From HK1 sp965204915 (GTDB lineage: Bacteria > Pseudomonadota > Gammaproteobacteria > HK1), in assembly GCA_965204915.1 (NCBI GenBank), contig OZ242023.1:1178001-1242000 (forward strand): a DNA stretch of 64,000 nt. The letters run 5' to 3'. The notes beneath the pieces are model-generated. The model made no database searches. It worked only from the letters and a program-made list of their open reading frames with translations, and was not told the DNA's origin. The translations under genes were made by a program, and so were the position numbers. The stretch's first letter is position 1, and each line of letters opens with the position of its first letter. Below, in pieces: positions 25,645 to 34,005 of the stretch.

Positions 25645-26820
25645 TCATGAATACGCATGCCCGGTGCCGGCCGCCACGGACGGAGCCGCCGCGGGACCGA
25701 AATCCAGGCTCGCCAGGAAGTGCTTCGCCGGCTCGATGCGCAGGCCGTTCGGGAACGACCTGCTCTGGGCCAGCTCCCCGACGACCTGCAAGCGGCGGAC
25801 CGTCTCGGCGCCGAGGAGCCGCTTGAAGCCCACGCTCGGCGCGGCATCCTTCCACTTGACCTCGATCATCTGCCACGGCCGCCGATCCCGCGTGACCAGG
25901 AAGTCGATCTCGCGCCCGTCCTTGTCCCGGACGTAGTGCAGGCCGAGGTCCTCCCCCTCGACGTCCCGGGCGCGATGAAGCTCCTTCAGGAGGGCGCAGG
26001 CGACGAGGTTCTCCAGGCGCACGCCGGGGTCCCCCTGCACCATCGCGTTGTCGTAGAAGTAGTATTTCGGCTCCTTCAGCAGGGCGCGCGCGACGTTCCG
26101 GTGGTAAGGGGAGACGCGAAAGATCACGTACAGATCTTCCAGCAGGCCGAGCCAGTGGTGCACGGTGTTCCGGGTCTTCTGCAGGTCGCGCGCGAGGGAG
26201 TTGGCGGACACCGGGCTGCCGACCCGGGAACGCAGCAGCTCGATCAGCGTCTCGATGGACTGGACGTCCCGGACGGCGGACAGGGTGAGCAGATCCTCTT
26301 TCAGGATGGCGTCGACGTGGGTGCGCTTCCACCGGTTGTACCAGGGCCTCGAACCTCGAAGGAACGGCTCCGGGAAGCCGCCGGTGCGCATCAGCCGCTC
26401 GAAGATCTCGTCGGCCCCGAGATCCGTGTACTGCAACGCCTCCTTCATGTCGATCGGATGCAGCCGGAAGTGGAAGTAGCGGCCGGCGAGGGAATCCCCG
26501 GTCCTGCGAAAGGCGGCGAGCCTGGCGCTGCCCGTGACCAGGAGGGCCGGGGGCAGCCCCTCCACGTCGTACACGCCCTTCAGCCATGCCTTCCAGCTCT
26601 CCATCTTGTGCAGCTCGTCCAGGACGATCAGCGCCTTGTTCCGATCCCAGCTCTTTTCCCGGAGCAGCAGCCGATGTTCCGCCAGATCGTGGTTGACGTA
26701 CTGGTGGTCCGGGTGGAGCATCCTGGAGAGCGTGGTCTTGCCGGACTGCCGCGGGCCGGACAGCAGGATGATCTTCCGGTCGAGGTCCGCCGCGATCGCC
26801 GTTTGCAGGTATCGTTCCAT
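25645..26820 (-). CDS. AAA_14/DUF4143-type ATPase
   Basis: This 391-residue ATPase shows Walker A LLSGPRQSGKTTLSRML, Walker B ALIVLDELHKMESWKAWL and the sensor segment LLVTGSARLAAFRRTGDSLAGRY. The C-terminal DUF4143 half has YYFYDNAMVQ and a PD-(D/E)XK-like core GREIDFLVTRDRRPWQMIEVKW. Such proteins are widespread, often in accessory DNA, with unknown function. The ATG at 26820 is close to a palindrome at 26897-26924 that may control it. It is the only minus-strand gene in this part of the window. Confidence 0.88.
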   Translation of the reverse strand: MERYLQTAIAADLDRKIILLSGPRQSGKTTLSRMLHPDHQYVNHDLAEHRLLLREKSWDRNKALIVLDELHKMESWKAWLKGVYDVEGLPPALLVTGSARLAAFRRTGDSLAGRYFHFRLHPIDMKEALQYTDLGADEIFERLMRTGGFPEPFLRGSRPWYNRWKRTHVDAILKEDLLTLSAVRDVQSIETLIELLRSRVGSPVSANSLARDLQKTRNTVHHWLGLLEDLYVIFRVSPYHRNVARALLKEPKYYFYDNAMVQGDPGVRLENLVACALLKELHRARDVEGEDLGLHYVRDKDGREIDFLVTRDRRPWQMIEVKWKDAAPSVGFKRLLGAETVRRLQVVGELAQSRSFPNGLRIEPAKHFLASLDFGPAAAPSVAAGTGHAYS

Positions 26821-26896
26821 CCGTGAACCCTCGTGTTCCGAATCCGGGGCGCCGTGCTCCGCAACGAGAGCGAGAAGCCGTCTGTTTGTCAGACGA

Positions 26897-26924
26897 CTGA
26901 CGAAAAGTCAAGACTTTTCGTCAG
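26897..26924. promoter_or_regulatory. Perfect inverted repeat, probable operator of the AAA_14 gene
   Basis: CTGACGAAAAGTC and its exact complement GACTTTTCGTCAG are separated by AA. A related half-site, TTGACGAACAAAAAGTCG, follows at once. The stretch is AT-rich against the surroundings and lies 76 bp above the start codon at 26820, fitting a self-repression site. Confidence 0.55.
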
Positions 26925-27182
26925 TTGACGAACAAAAAGTCGATATCTTGCCGGAGACGCCGGCCAGAATCCGTGGCATGTGGCATGGAGTATCGTGATC
27001 GCTTCGGACCGGGACCGGGAAACTCCATTACACTCCCGTGCGGATGCCGTTCCGGCGGGAGGCCGGGCTCGCCTCGCCGGGGCGGCCCGCGGCGTTCTTC
27101 GAGGAGAAGGGAGTTCTCAGCGCGGGATCGAGGCCTGACGGGACCCCGGCCCGGGCGAAACAGGAGAATGGCAGTTCCTTAC
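26925..27182. other. Intergenic, no gene seen
   Basis: A few short frames with biased composition are present, none with family features. The stretch runs from the palindrome to repeat copy b. Confidence 0.35.
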
Positions 27183-27511
27183 CCATGAAGTCTTCGACAA
27201 GACGACGAAGAATCGTCCGCCGCCCGGCTTCCGGCTCCCTGATGCCGGATCCCCGGGAGCGGCGCGGCCCGGGAGCGGCGCACTCTGGGAGCGGCGCGCT
27301 CTGGGAGCGCGGGCGTCCCGCCCACTGGCAAAGGGCCACGTCCTGGGAGCGCGGGCGTCCCGCCCGCTTTGGCCCCGCCCGCTTTGGCCATGTGGCGGGC
27401 CTCCGGCGGCGGATCTTTGGTCCGCGCTTGCGAGCGGGACGCCCGCGTCCGTCAGGACGCGCCGCTCCCAGGTTCGCAGCCGGTGCCTGGTTCCATCTCC
27501 GCCGGGTTGGG
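27183..27511 (+). repeat. Dispersed intergenic repeat family R, copy b
   Basis: This copy starts CCATGAAGTCTTCGACAAGACG and ends GCCGGGTTGGG. It carries an expanded middle with the short unit (C/T)TGGGAGCGGCGC and GGGAGCGCGGGCGTCCCGCC repeated. It ends 8 bp before the ATG of the next gene, so it forms that gene's upstream region. Confidence 0.75.
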
Positions 27512-27519
27512 TGAAAGCG

Positions 27520-27999
27520 ATGGACGGGACGACTGCCCACGAGGCGCCACCAGGCCGCCGGCGAGCCGGACGACATCCGCTCTGCCTGCGCGGGCTGAGC
27601 CTGGACGACTACGTGCGGTGCATCGTGGAGGCGCAAGACGACACGGAGCGCAAACGCATGGTGATCCGCGATCTGCCGCGCAAGCTGCACGCGATGGCCC
27701 GCGAGCAGCGGTACCGGATGCTCCACACGCGCCCGGCGCCGAGCGGCACGCGATGGGACGCGCTCATCGGCGGCATGGTCGAGCACGTGGCGTGGCTCAA
27801 CGGATGGGAGAACCCGCGGTGGAACGAGGCCCCGGAGTGGTTCCTCGCCCCCCCGTGGTTTGTGACCGGGAGCCCCGGGATCCGCGCCGATGCGGCGATG
27901 TACGGCCCCGGCGCGTTCATCCGCCACGGCGCCATCCCGGATCCGCTGGAGCTCGACGGGCGGGGGGGCGAGCGCTTCGACTGGATGGCGCGCTCATGA
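27520..27999 (+). CDS. Partner protein of a DUF6036-type nucleotidyltransferase (putative antitoxin-like)
   Basis: This 159-residue protein is encoded by the first gene of an overlapping pair; its stop overlaps the next start at ATGA. It begins after repeat copy b with LSLDDYVRCIVEAQDDTERKRMVIRDL, followed by RWDALIGGMVEHVAWLNG and a C-terminal WFVTGSPGIRADAAMYGPGAFIRHG. I recognise this pattern as the small partner commonly found upstream of DUF6036 nucleotidyltransferases; its biochemical role is not known to me. A GTG at 27511 is an alternative start. Confidence 0.65.
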   Translation: MDGTTAHEAPPGRRRAGRHPLCLRGLSLDDYVRCIVEAQDDTERKRMVIRDLPRKLHAMAREQRYRMLHTRPAPSGTRWDALIGGMVEHVAWLNGWENPRWNEAPEWFLAPPWFVTGSPGIRADAAMYGPGAFIRHGAIPDPLELDGRGGERFDWMARS

Positions 28000-28547
28000 G
28001 CCCGGCCCTCGATCGCGACGGGCTCATCGAGGCGCTGGAAGCACTGGACGAGGAGCTGCGCGGGCAGAACGGAAGGACCCACATCTATCTCTTCGGGGGC
28101 GCGTGCGTGAGCCTGAGCTTCGACCGGAAGCGGGTGACCGGGGACCTCGACGTCCACGTCCGGGAGGATCACGGCGCGGTGCAGGACGCGATCCTGAAGA
28201 TCGCGCGGCAACGGGACTGGCCCACGACCTGGATGAACGAGCAGGGAACGCAGAAGCTCCCGCGTACCAGGGACACGAGAGCGAAGGTGCTGTACCAGTC
28301 GCCGCATCTGGTGGTGACCGGCGCGAGCCCGGAGCACATCATCGCGATAAAGATGCGCGCGGGGAGGGACGTCGACTGGGAAGACATCGAAACGGTCGCA
28401 AGGCAGAGCGGAATCGAGAGCGCGGAGGAGCTGGAGAGGATCCACGACGCGGTCTTCCCGGATGAAGCCCTCCCCGAGCGGTCGAAGATCAGGCTTCGCG
28501 AATGGCGAAGGCAGGAACGGCGCAGTGCGTCGAGGAACGAAGAGTGA
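27996..28547 (+). CDS. DUF6036-type nucleotidyltransferase-fold protein
   Basis: This 183-residue protein is translationally coupled to the gene before it. IYLFGGACVSLSFDRKRVTGDLDVHV gives the GG...DxD pattern of the nucleotidyltransferase fold used by many abortive-infection and toxin enzymes. MRAGRDVDWEDIETVARQSGI in the C-terminal half is also typical. The pair resembles nucleotidyltransferase-based toxin-antitoxin modules; that role is inference. Confidence 0.7.
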   Translation: MSPALDRDGLIEALEALDEELRGQNGRTHIYLFGGACVSLSFDRKRVTGDLDVHVREDHGAVQDAILKIARQRDWPTTWMNEQGTQKLPRTRDTRAKVLYQSPHLVVTGASPEHIIAIKMRAGRDVDWEDIETVARQSGIESAEELERIHDAVFPDEALPERSKIRLREWRRQERRSASRNEE

Positions 28548-28557
28548 GGACCATGGA

Positions 28558-29622
28558 ATGAGGACCACGGACATGCCCGAATCCCCCGACACCCCCGAAT
28601 CCCCCGCGCCGATCGTCGATCTGCGAAGCGACACCGTCACCCGCCCGACCCCGGCGATGCGCGCCGCGATGGCTGGGGCGGAGGTCGGCGACGACGTCTT
28701 CGGCGAAGACCCCACCGTCAACCGGCTCGAAGCCATGGCCGCGGAGCGCTTCGGCCACGAGGCGGCCCTGTTCGTATCCAGCGGCACGCAGGGAAACCTG
28801 CTCGCGCTGCTCTCCCACTGCGGGCGCGGCGACGAGTACATCTGCGGCCAGCGGGCCCACAACTACCGCACCGAGGGCGGCGGTGCGGCGGCGCTGGGGG
28901 GGATCCAGCCCCAGCCGGTGGAGGTCGAGCCGGACGGCACGCTGGAGCTCGGGCGCGTGGCCGCGGCGGTCAAGCCGGACGACTTCCACTACGCCCGGAC
29001 CCGACTCCTGAGCCTGGAGAACACGTTCTCCGGCAAGGTGCTGCCGCTCGCGTACATGCGCGAGGCCCGGGATCTGTGCGACCGCCGCGGTCTCGCGCTG
29101 CATCTCGACGGCGCGCGGGTATGCAATGCCGCGGTGAAGCTCGGGGTGGAGGTTGCGGAGATCACGTCGCTCTTCGACAGCGTCTCGGTCTGCCTCTCCA
29201 AAGGGCTGGGCGCACCGGCCGGCACCCTGCTGGCCGGTTCGCGCGATTTCGTCGCCGAGGCGCGGCGCTGGCGCAAGGTCGTGGGCGGCGGGATGCGCCA
29301 GATCGGGGTCGTGGCGGCGGCGGGGATCCACGCCCTCGACCACCACGTGGACCGGCTCGCAGAGGACCACGACAACGCCCGGCGCCTCGCCGACGGCCTC
29401 GCCCGCACCGAGGGCGTCGACGTCGACCACAACGCGGTGCAGACCAACATGCTCTTCGCGAAGGTCGCTCCGGACCGGCTCGAAGGCTTCGTCGCGCACT
29501 GCGAGCGGCACCGCGTGCTGATCTCGGCCAGTGATCCGATCCGCATGGTCACGCACCTCGACGTCGACGCCGCGGGCATCGACCGCGCCCTCGGCGTGAT
29601 GGCCCGGTTCTTCGACGCCTGA
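28558..29622 (+). CDS. Low-specificity L-threonine aldolase
   Basis: This 354-residue PLP enzyme cleaves L-threonine or allo-threonine to glycine and acetaldehyde. It shows IVDLRSDTVTRPTPAMRAAMA, the GDDVFGEDPTVNRLE motif, LHLDGARVCNAAV and the PLP lysine in SVCLSKGLGAPAGT. Two in-frame ATGs (28558 and 28573) are each preceded by GAGGA at proper distance; the second gives a shorter N-terminus more usual for the family. It follows the nucleotidyltransferase gene but is unlikely to be functionally tied to it. Confidence 0.93.
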   Translation: MRTTDMPESPDTPESPAPIVDLRSDTVTRPTPAMRAAMAGAEVGDDVFGEDPTVNRLEAMAAERFGHEAALFVSSGTQGNLLALLSHCGRGDEYICGQRAHNYRTEGGGAAALGGIQPQPVEVEPDGTLELGRVAAAVKPDDFHYARTRLLSLENTFSGKVLPLAYMREARDLCDRRGLALHLDGARVCNAAVKLGVEVAEITSLFDSVSVCLSKGLGAPAGTLLAGSRDFVAEARRWRKVVGGGMRQIGVVAAAGIHALDHHVDRLAEDHDNARRLADGLARTEGVDVDHNAVQTNMLFAKVAPDRLEGFVAHCERHRVLISASDPIRMVTHLDVDAAGIDRALGVMARFFDA

Positions 29623-29887
29623 GCCCGGAGCACCCGCGGACCCCGGCGTCCCGCGGCACACCACCGGATGCTGTCCGCCCTCGTGGTAGCCCGGAGCGCC
29701 CGCGGAGTCCGGCTCCCCGTGGCCGGCTGCCACCGCCGTTCGGCCCATCCGCCCGGACGGATGGAAGCGCGGGCTTCCTCGACGAGGCCGTGGCGGCGAT
29801 CAGGTGCATCGATCCCGCCCTGCCGGACGTGACCGCCCATCCGCCTTCCGCCTCCGGGGAGCGGCGCCGTGCTCCATGGTCTCTATA
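29623..29887. other. Intergenic, no gene seen
   Basis: This GC-rich spacer lies between the aldolase and repeat copy c. A motif GCCCGGAGC(A/G)CCCGCGGA occurs twice (about 29628 and 29690). Nothing else is recognised. Confidence 0.35.
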
Positions 29888-30108
29888 CCCGTGAAGTCTT
29901 CGACAAAACGACGAAGATTTTTCCGTCAACCGACATTTGGATCCCTGATGCCGGATTCCCGGAAGCGGCGCATCCTGGGAACGCGGGCGTCCCGCCCGCC
30001 TGATCAATTCGCGGGCCTTCGGCCCCGGACCTTCGGTCCGTTGCGGGCGGGACGCCCGCGTTCCCAGGATCGCAATCGGCGCCTGGTTCCGGCTATGCCG
30101 GGTCGGGG
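29888..30108 (+). repeat. Dispersed intergenic repeat family R, copy c
   Basis: This is the shortest copy. It starts CCCGTGAAGTCTTCGACAAA and ends GCCGGGTCGGGG, with the paired GGGCGTCCCGCCCGC and GCGGGCGGGACGCCCGC arms around a short loop. It lies 30 bp before the start of the membrane protein gene. Confidence 0.75.
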
Positions 30109-30137
30109 CCCTTCGCCCTGCGGCCTCCCTTGATCCC

Positions 30138-31979
30138 TTGACCCCCCGGCCCTCCGCCTCCGTCGTCGGCCGGTGCCTCCTGCTCGGCGCGCTGGTGGCG
30201 GCTTCCTTCCTTCCGGTGCTGCTGTTCGGCGGATTCGCCTTCGACGATCTGGAATACGTCCGCAACAACCCGCTCCTGCTCGACGTGGACGGGCTGCGCC
30301 GCATCTGGTGGCCCGGCGCCGGGCCGGCATCCGCGTCCGGTTACGGGATCGATGAGCATTACTGGCCGGTCCTCTACTCCACCTTCTGGCTGGAGCGCCG
30401 GCTCTGGGGCGGGTTCTTCGGCCCGGGGTTCCATGCCACGAACGTCGTGCTGCACCTCGTGAACGCGGGCCTCCTCTGGGCGGTGCTCACGCGCCTGCGC
30501 GTTCCGTGCGCGTTCGCGGTCGCCGTGGTGTTCGCGGTGCATCCCAGCCAGATGGAGGCCCCCTCCTTCGTCATCGGGCGCAAGGACCTGCTCTCCACCT
30601 TCTTCCTCCTCCTCGCGCTGCTGCTGTGGTTCCGATCGGACCCCGATCGAAAAGCGGACCCCGATCGGAGATCGGACCCCAATCGAAGATCGGACCCGCT
30701 TCCTTCCTGGCGCCGCGTCCTCCTCGTCCTCGCGCTCGCCTGCCTCGGGGTGCTCTCCAAGACCGTGGTGGCGCTCCTGCCCGTGTGGATCGCCGTCGTG
30801 CACTGGGCCAGGGGCGGGTCCTTCGGCCGCCTTGCGTGGTCGCGGCTTCTCCTGCTCGCCTGCCCGCTCCTGGCCCTGGCGGCGTGGGGCTGGTACGTGT
30901 ACGCCTCCGGCCTGAACCGCATGCCGTTGTCTGCCGACCTCCCCCGGCTCGATTCGGTGCTCCTCGCCGCGACGACGTTCTGGAACCATCTCTATCTCTC
31001 CATCGTCCCCTCCCCGGCCGGGCTCGGGTTCTATTTCTGGGACGTCTCTCCTTCCAGCGCGCTCGCGTGGTGCGCCCTGGCCGGCCTCCTCGCCCTCGGT
31101 GCGGTCCTGTTCCACGCCCGCGGGCGCCTGGGGCGTGGTCCGACGGCGGTATGCCTCCTCTTCGGGATCGCCCTGCTCCCCTATCTCGGCCTGATCGACC
31201 ACCAGGGCCTCGTCGGCTCCTTCAACAACTCCCGGCACCGGTACCTCGCGGCCGTCTTCCCGTGGATCCTCCTGCTGGGCGCCGCCCCCCGTCTCGCCGC
31301 GGCGCTTGCGCGCCGTGCTCCTTCGATCGGGCCGCGCCTGCCCTTCCTCGCGCGTCTGCTCGCGATCCTGGGCCTGGGGCTCGCGGTGTCGATGCACTTC
31401 CGCCACGGGTTCGCCTACACCTCCGACGCCCTCTGGTACGCGCACCTGGAGGCCGTGTCTCCCGCAAGTGCGCGGGCTCCGGGGTGGGTGCTGGACCGCC
31501 GTGTGCCCTCGCTTCTCCGTGAGGGCCGTACCGCCCAGGCCCTGGCCTATGCCCGTGACCGGGCGCTCCGGCATCCCGCCTCGCTCAGCGCGCAGGTCCG
31601 GCTTGCCCAGGCCCTTCAGGCGCAGGACCGGGGCGGTGAAGCGCTGGCGATCGGCCTCGACGTCCTTGATGACTGGGGGTCCCGGGTCGTGCGCGGGATC
31701 CCCTTCGGCCTGCCCCATGCATCGAACGCACCGGCGCATCCGATCGACCCCGACGCCCCGCCTCCGGCGCCTCTCGGGACCGCCGACCTGCACCTCCTCC
31801 GCCGCCAGGTGGCCGACCTCTTCGCGGCTCGCGGCGACGCCGACGCCTCGGCCGCCTTCGCGCGGGCCGCGGCCGCGATGCGTCCCCCGCCCGGCCAGGA
31901 GTGGGTGTTTCTGCGTGGCGACGGATCGGTCTTCCGCGTGTCGGGTCCGGAGCGCGTATCCCGCGGCGATGCGCCGTGA
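30138..31979 (+). CDS. Multi-pass membrane protein, GT-C glycosyltransferase-like with C-terminal TPR-like region
   Basis: The product has about 613 residues, with an uncertain TTG start at 30138. The first membrane helix is followed by FAFDDLEYVRNNP, the acidic loop typical of GT-C (PMT/DUF1736, TMTC-like) enzymes that use lipid-linked sugars. FHATNVVLHLVNAGLLWAVL and VVFAVHPSQMEAPSFVIGRKDLLS are also family-like, and roughly ten further helices follow. After residue 430 comes a soluble part with TPR-like helices (LREGRTAQALAYARDRALR). An arginine/aspartate repeat near residues 166-186 lies in a cytoplasmic loop. It is convergent with the FAD oxidoreductase. Confidence 0.7.
   Translation: MTPRPSASVVGRCLLLGALVAASFLPVLLFGGFAFDDLEYVRNNPLLLDVDGLRRIWWPGAGPASASGYGIDEHYWPVLYSTFWLERRLWGGFFGPGFHATNVVLHLVNAGLLWAVLTRLRVPCAFAVAVVFAVHPSQMEAPSFVIGRKDLLSTFFLLLALLLWFRSDPDRKADPDRRSDPNRRSDPLPSWRRVLLVLALACLGVLSKTVVALLPVWIAVVHWARGGSFGRLAWSRLLLLACPLLALAAWGWYVYASGLNRMPLSADLPRLDSVLLAATTFWNHLYLSIVPSPAGLGFYFWDVSPSSALAWCALAGLLALGAVLFHARGRLGRGPTAVCLLFGIALLPYLGLIDHQGLVGSFNNSRHRYLAAVFPWILLLGAAPRLAAALARRAPSIGPRLPFLARLLAILGLGLAVSMHFRHGFAYTSDALWYAHLEAVSPASARAPGWVLDRRVPSLLREGRTAQALAYARDRALRHPASLSAQVRLAQALQAQDRGGEALAIGLDVLDDWGSRVVRGIPFGLPHASNAPAHPIDPDAPPPAPLGTADLHLLRRQVADLFAARGDADASAAFARAAAAMRPPPGQEWVFLRGDGSVFRVSGPERVSRGDAP
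30634..30697 (+). repeat. 18-bp coding tandem repeat in the GT-C-like gene
   Basis: Units of 18 bp of the type GATCGGACCCCGATCGAA encode SDPDRK/R, with about three and a half copies. CGATCG-type palindromes lie within each unit. The frame is kept. Confidence 0.8.
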
Positions 31980-32015
31980 CGACACGCCTTGCGGCCCGTC
32001 CCTTCCGATCCCCCT

Positions 32016-33512
32016 TCACCCGCGCGCCGTCCGCGCCCTTTCCGGGACCAGCCTGCCGCCTTGCACCGTCGCGCCGCCTTCTTCGTGGTACTCCGCGTCC
32101 GCGTTGACCTTCCACACGTCGTACTTCCGCTCGCCGGCCATGACGTTCTCCGCCGCCAGCATCGCGGTCATCATGGCGTGGTCCTGGTTGTTGTACTTGT
32201 GCATCCCGTTGCGTCCGACCGGATGCAGGCCCGGGCACTCCGCCTCGACGTATCGGCGGATGGTCTCCACCCGCTCCGCGTAGCCTTCGTCGTAGATCGG
32301 ATACGCCTTCTCCTGCCGGATGACGAATCCGTCCCGGATCTCGCCGCTCCGGGCCAGGCCGAGCCGGACGAGCTCCCGGCCCGCCTTCTCGACGAGGGCT
32401 GCATCCCCGCTCGTCCACAGCCCGTCCCCCTCGAAACAGAAGTACTCCATCCCGAGGCAGAGCGTGCCGTCGTCCGGGACCATGTCGGGCGACCACGCCT
32501 TGAAGTTCTGGATGCGCCCGACCTGCACGTCCGGATCGTGGATGTAGAGCCACTGGTCGTCGAATCCCTCCCGCCGGTCGTCCACCACGAGCCCCACGAT
32601 GAGGAAGTCCCGGTAGCGCAGCCCCTGCGCCGCCGCCCGGACCTCCGCGGGCGGGGGCGGGTCGATGCAGGCGACCAGGTCGCGGAGCGCGGCGGAAGAC
32701 ACCACCGCGTCCGCGCCGTAGGTCGTCCGCGCGCCTTCGCGGTCGCGGGCGTCCGCCTCCCACCCGCCCTCCCGGCGGGCCAGCCGCACGACCTCCCGGT
32801 CCGCGACGATCCGCCCGCCTTGCGCTTCGATCTTCCGACCGGCGCTCTCCCACATCATGCCGGGGCCCTTGCGCGGGTAGCGGAAGGTGCCGATGAGGGT
32901 CTTGACCGTCTCCTGCCCCTGCCCCTTCCCCGGAAGGAGGGCGTGCTTCAGCGCGGTCCACAGGGACAGCCCCCGGATCCGCTGCGCCGCCCAGTCCGCC
33001 GAGATCTCGTCGCAGGGCATCCCCCACACCTTCTCGGTGTAGGTCTTGAAGAAGATGTCGAACAGGCGCCGTCCGAAGCGGTTGCTAACCCATTCCTCGA
33101 AGTTCGCGGGATGCCGGTACGGCAGCGCGAGCGCCTTCAGGTACGACAGGACGCAGAGCGCCGATTCCGCCACCCCGAGCTTGCGCAGCGCGTCGCCCGC
33201 CTTCAGCGGGTAGTCGAAGAACCTGCCCCGGTAGTGGATCCGGGACTTGCGCGGCCGTTCGATGAACCCCTCGTCGAGGAGCTCCTCCCAGAGGCGGTTC
33301 ACCTCCGGGGATTTGGAGAAGAAACGGTGCCCGCCGACGTCGCAGAGACAGCCTTGGTAATCGACGGTGCGGGAGATGCCCCCCAGGCTTCCGGCGTCGC
33401 GTTCCAGCACCGTCACCGGATGGCCCGCGCGCGAGAGCAGGTAGGCCGCCGTCAGCCCGGCCGGCCCTCCTCCGATGCACAGCGTGCGGGTTCGCGCACC
33501 GGTCCGTCCCAT
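32016..33512 (-). CDS. FAD-dependent NAD(P)-binding oxidoreductase (UDP-galactopyranose mutase/protoporphyrinogen oxidase-like)
   Basis: This 498-residue flavoprotein starts at 33512 after GGCAGGAGTG. The N-terminal Rossmann motif is LCIGGGPAGLTAAYLLSRAG, followed by VTVLERDAGSLGGISRTV. A DVGGHRFFSKSPEV segment and KVWGMPCDEISADWAAQRI are typical of a group of polysaccharide-cluster amine-oxidase-like proteins annotated near UDP-galactopyranose mutase. The C-terminus has HKYNNQDHAMMTAMLAAEN, the FAD-contacting end. It is probably involved in making an unusual sugar or polyprenyl intermediate for surface glycans, consistent with the neighbouring epimerase and GT-C genes. Confidence 0.82.
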   Translation of the reverse strand: MGRTGARTRTLCIGGGPAGLTAAYLLSRAGHPVTVLERDAGSLGGISRTVDYQGCLCDVGGHRFFSKSPEVNRLWEELLDEGFIERPRKSRIHYRGRFFDYPLKAGDALRKLGVAESALCVLSYLKALALPYRHPANFEEWVSNRFGRRLFDIFFKTYTEKVWGMPCDEISADWAAQRIRGLSLWTALKHALLPGKGQGQETVKTLIGTFRYPRKGPGMMWESAGRKIEAQGGRIVADREVVRLARREGGWEADARDREGARTTYGADAVVSSAALRDLVACIDPPPPAEVRAAAQGLRYRDFLIVGLVVDDRREGFDDQWLYIHDPDVQVGRIQNFKAWSPDMVPDDGTLCLGMEYFCFEGDGLWTSGDAALVEKAGRELVRLGLARSGEIRDGFVIRQEKAYPIYDEGYAERVETIRRYVEAECPGLHPVGRNGMHKYNNQDHAMMTAMLAAENVMAGERKYDVWKVNADAEYHEEGGATVQGGRLVPERARTARG

Positions 33513-33552
33513 CACTCCTGCCCTCGAATCCGATGATCGACACCGCCGCTCC

Positions 33553-33617
33553 GGCTTCAGGAGACCAGCTTCGGCAGCCGGATGATACCCATCCTCGACG
33601 GCCGCCGATGCGCCGAC
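33553..33617. repeat. 65-bp repeat that elsewhere follows the ATPase genes, upstream copy
   Basis: The sequence GGCTTCAGGAGACCAGCTTC continuing to CGCCGATGCGCCGAC is nearly the same at 37342-37406 and 42094-42157. Read on the minus strand it encodes HRRPSRMGIIRL-K-VS and a stop, the tail of the epimerase at 37346. Here no gene body precedes that tail. Confidence 0.75.
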
Positions 33618-34005
33618 GGTGAACGCGACGTGAAGCTCGTCGGCCGCGACCGGCCCGGTCTCCGGCCAGGCCACGTGCCCGGTCGAGGTTTCTCCCCGGT
33701 CGCCCGCGGGGACGGCGCAAGTCGCCGTGGACGGGATTGCGCGCAGCTCCGGAACGACCGGGCGATGGATGGGGCCCGGGTCGACCGCTACCATCCGGCA
33801 ACCCTCCCGTGGACGATCGATCCGATGAGCTATCCTGTCGTCATCCGAGCGGAATCCGCGCATCGATACGTGGCTCGACCATTGGGCTGGACTTGCCCCG
33901 ATCCCGTGGACGGTTGACGGCTTCCGCCTGGTGTGTCGATGGGCGAGAGCCGGCAAGGGCGATCGGCTTCACCGGAATGCGCAGGCAGCTCCAAGGAACC
34001 GAACC
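33618..34005. other. Upstream region of ATPase copy 1, no gene seen
   Basis: About 390 bp with no convincing frame. Unlike copies 2-4, this region lacks the shared 120-bp leader except for the final AAGGAACCGAACC before the ATG. Confidence 0.4.

Noticed and set aside
22323..25847. A 1174-codon open frame on the minus strand opposite the two-component genes
   Set aside because: It is antisense to a clear response regulator and histidine kinase; its residues are an arginine/histidine/valine-rich mirror of them and match no family. High-GC codon bias keeps antisense frames open.
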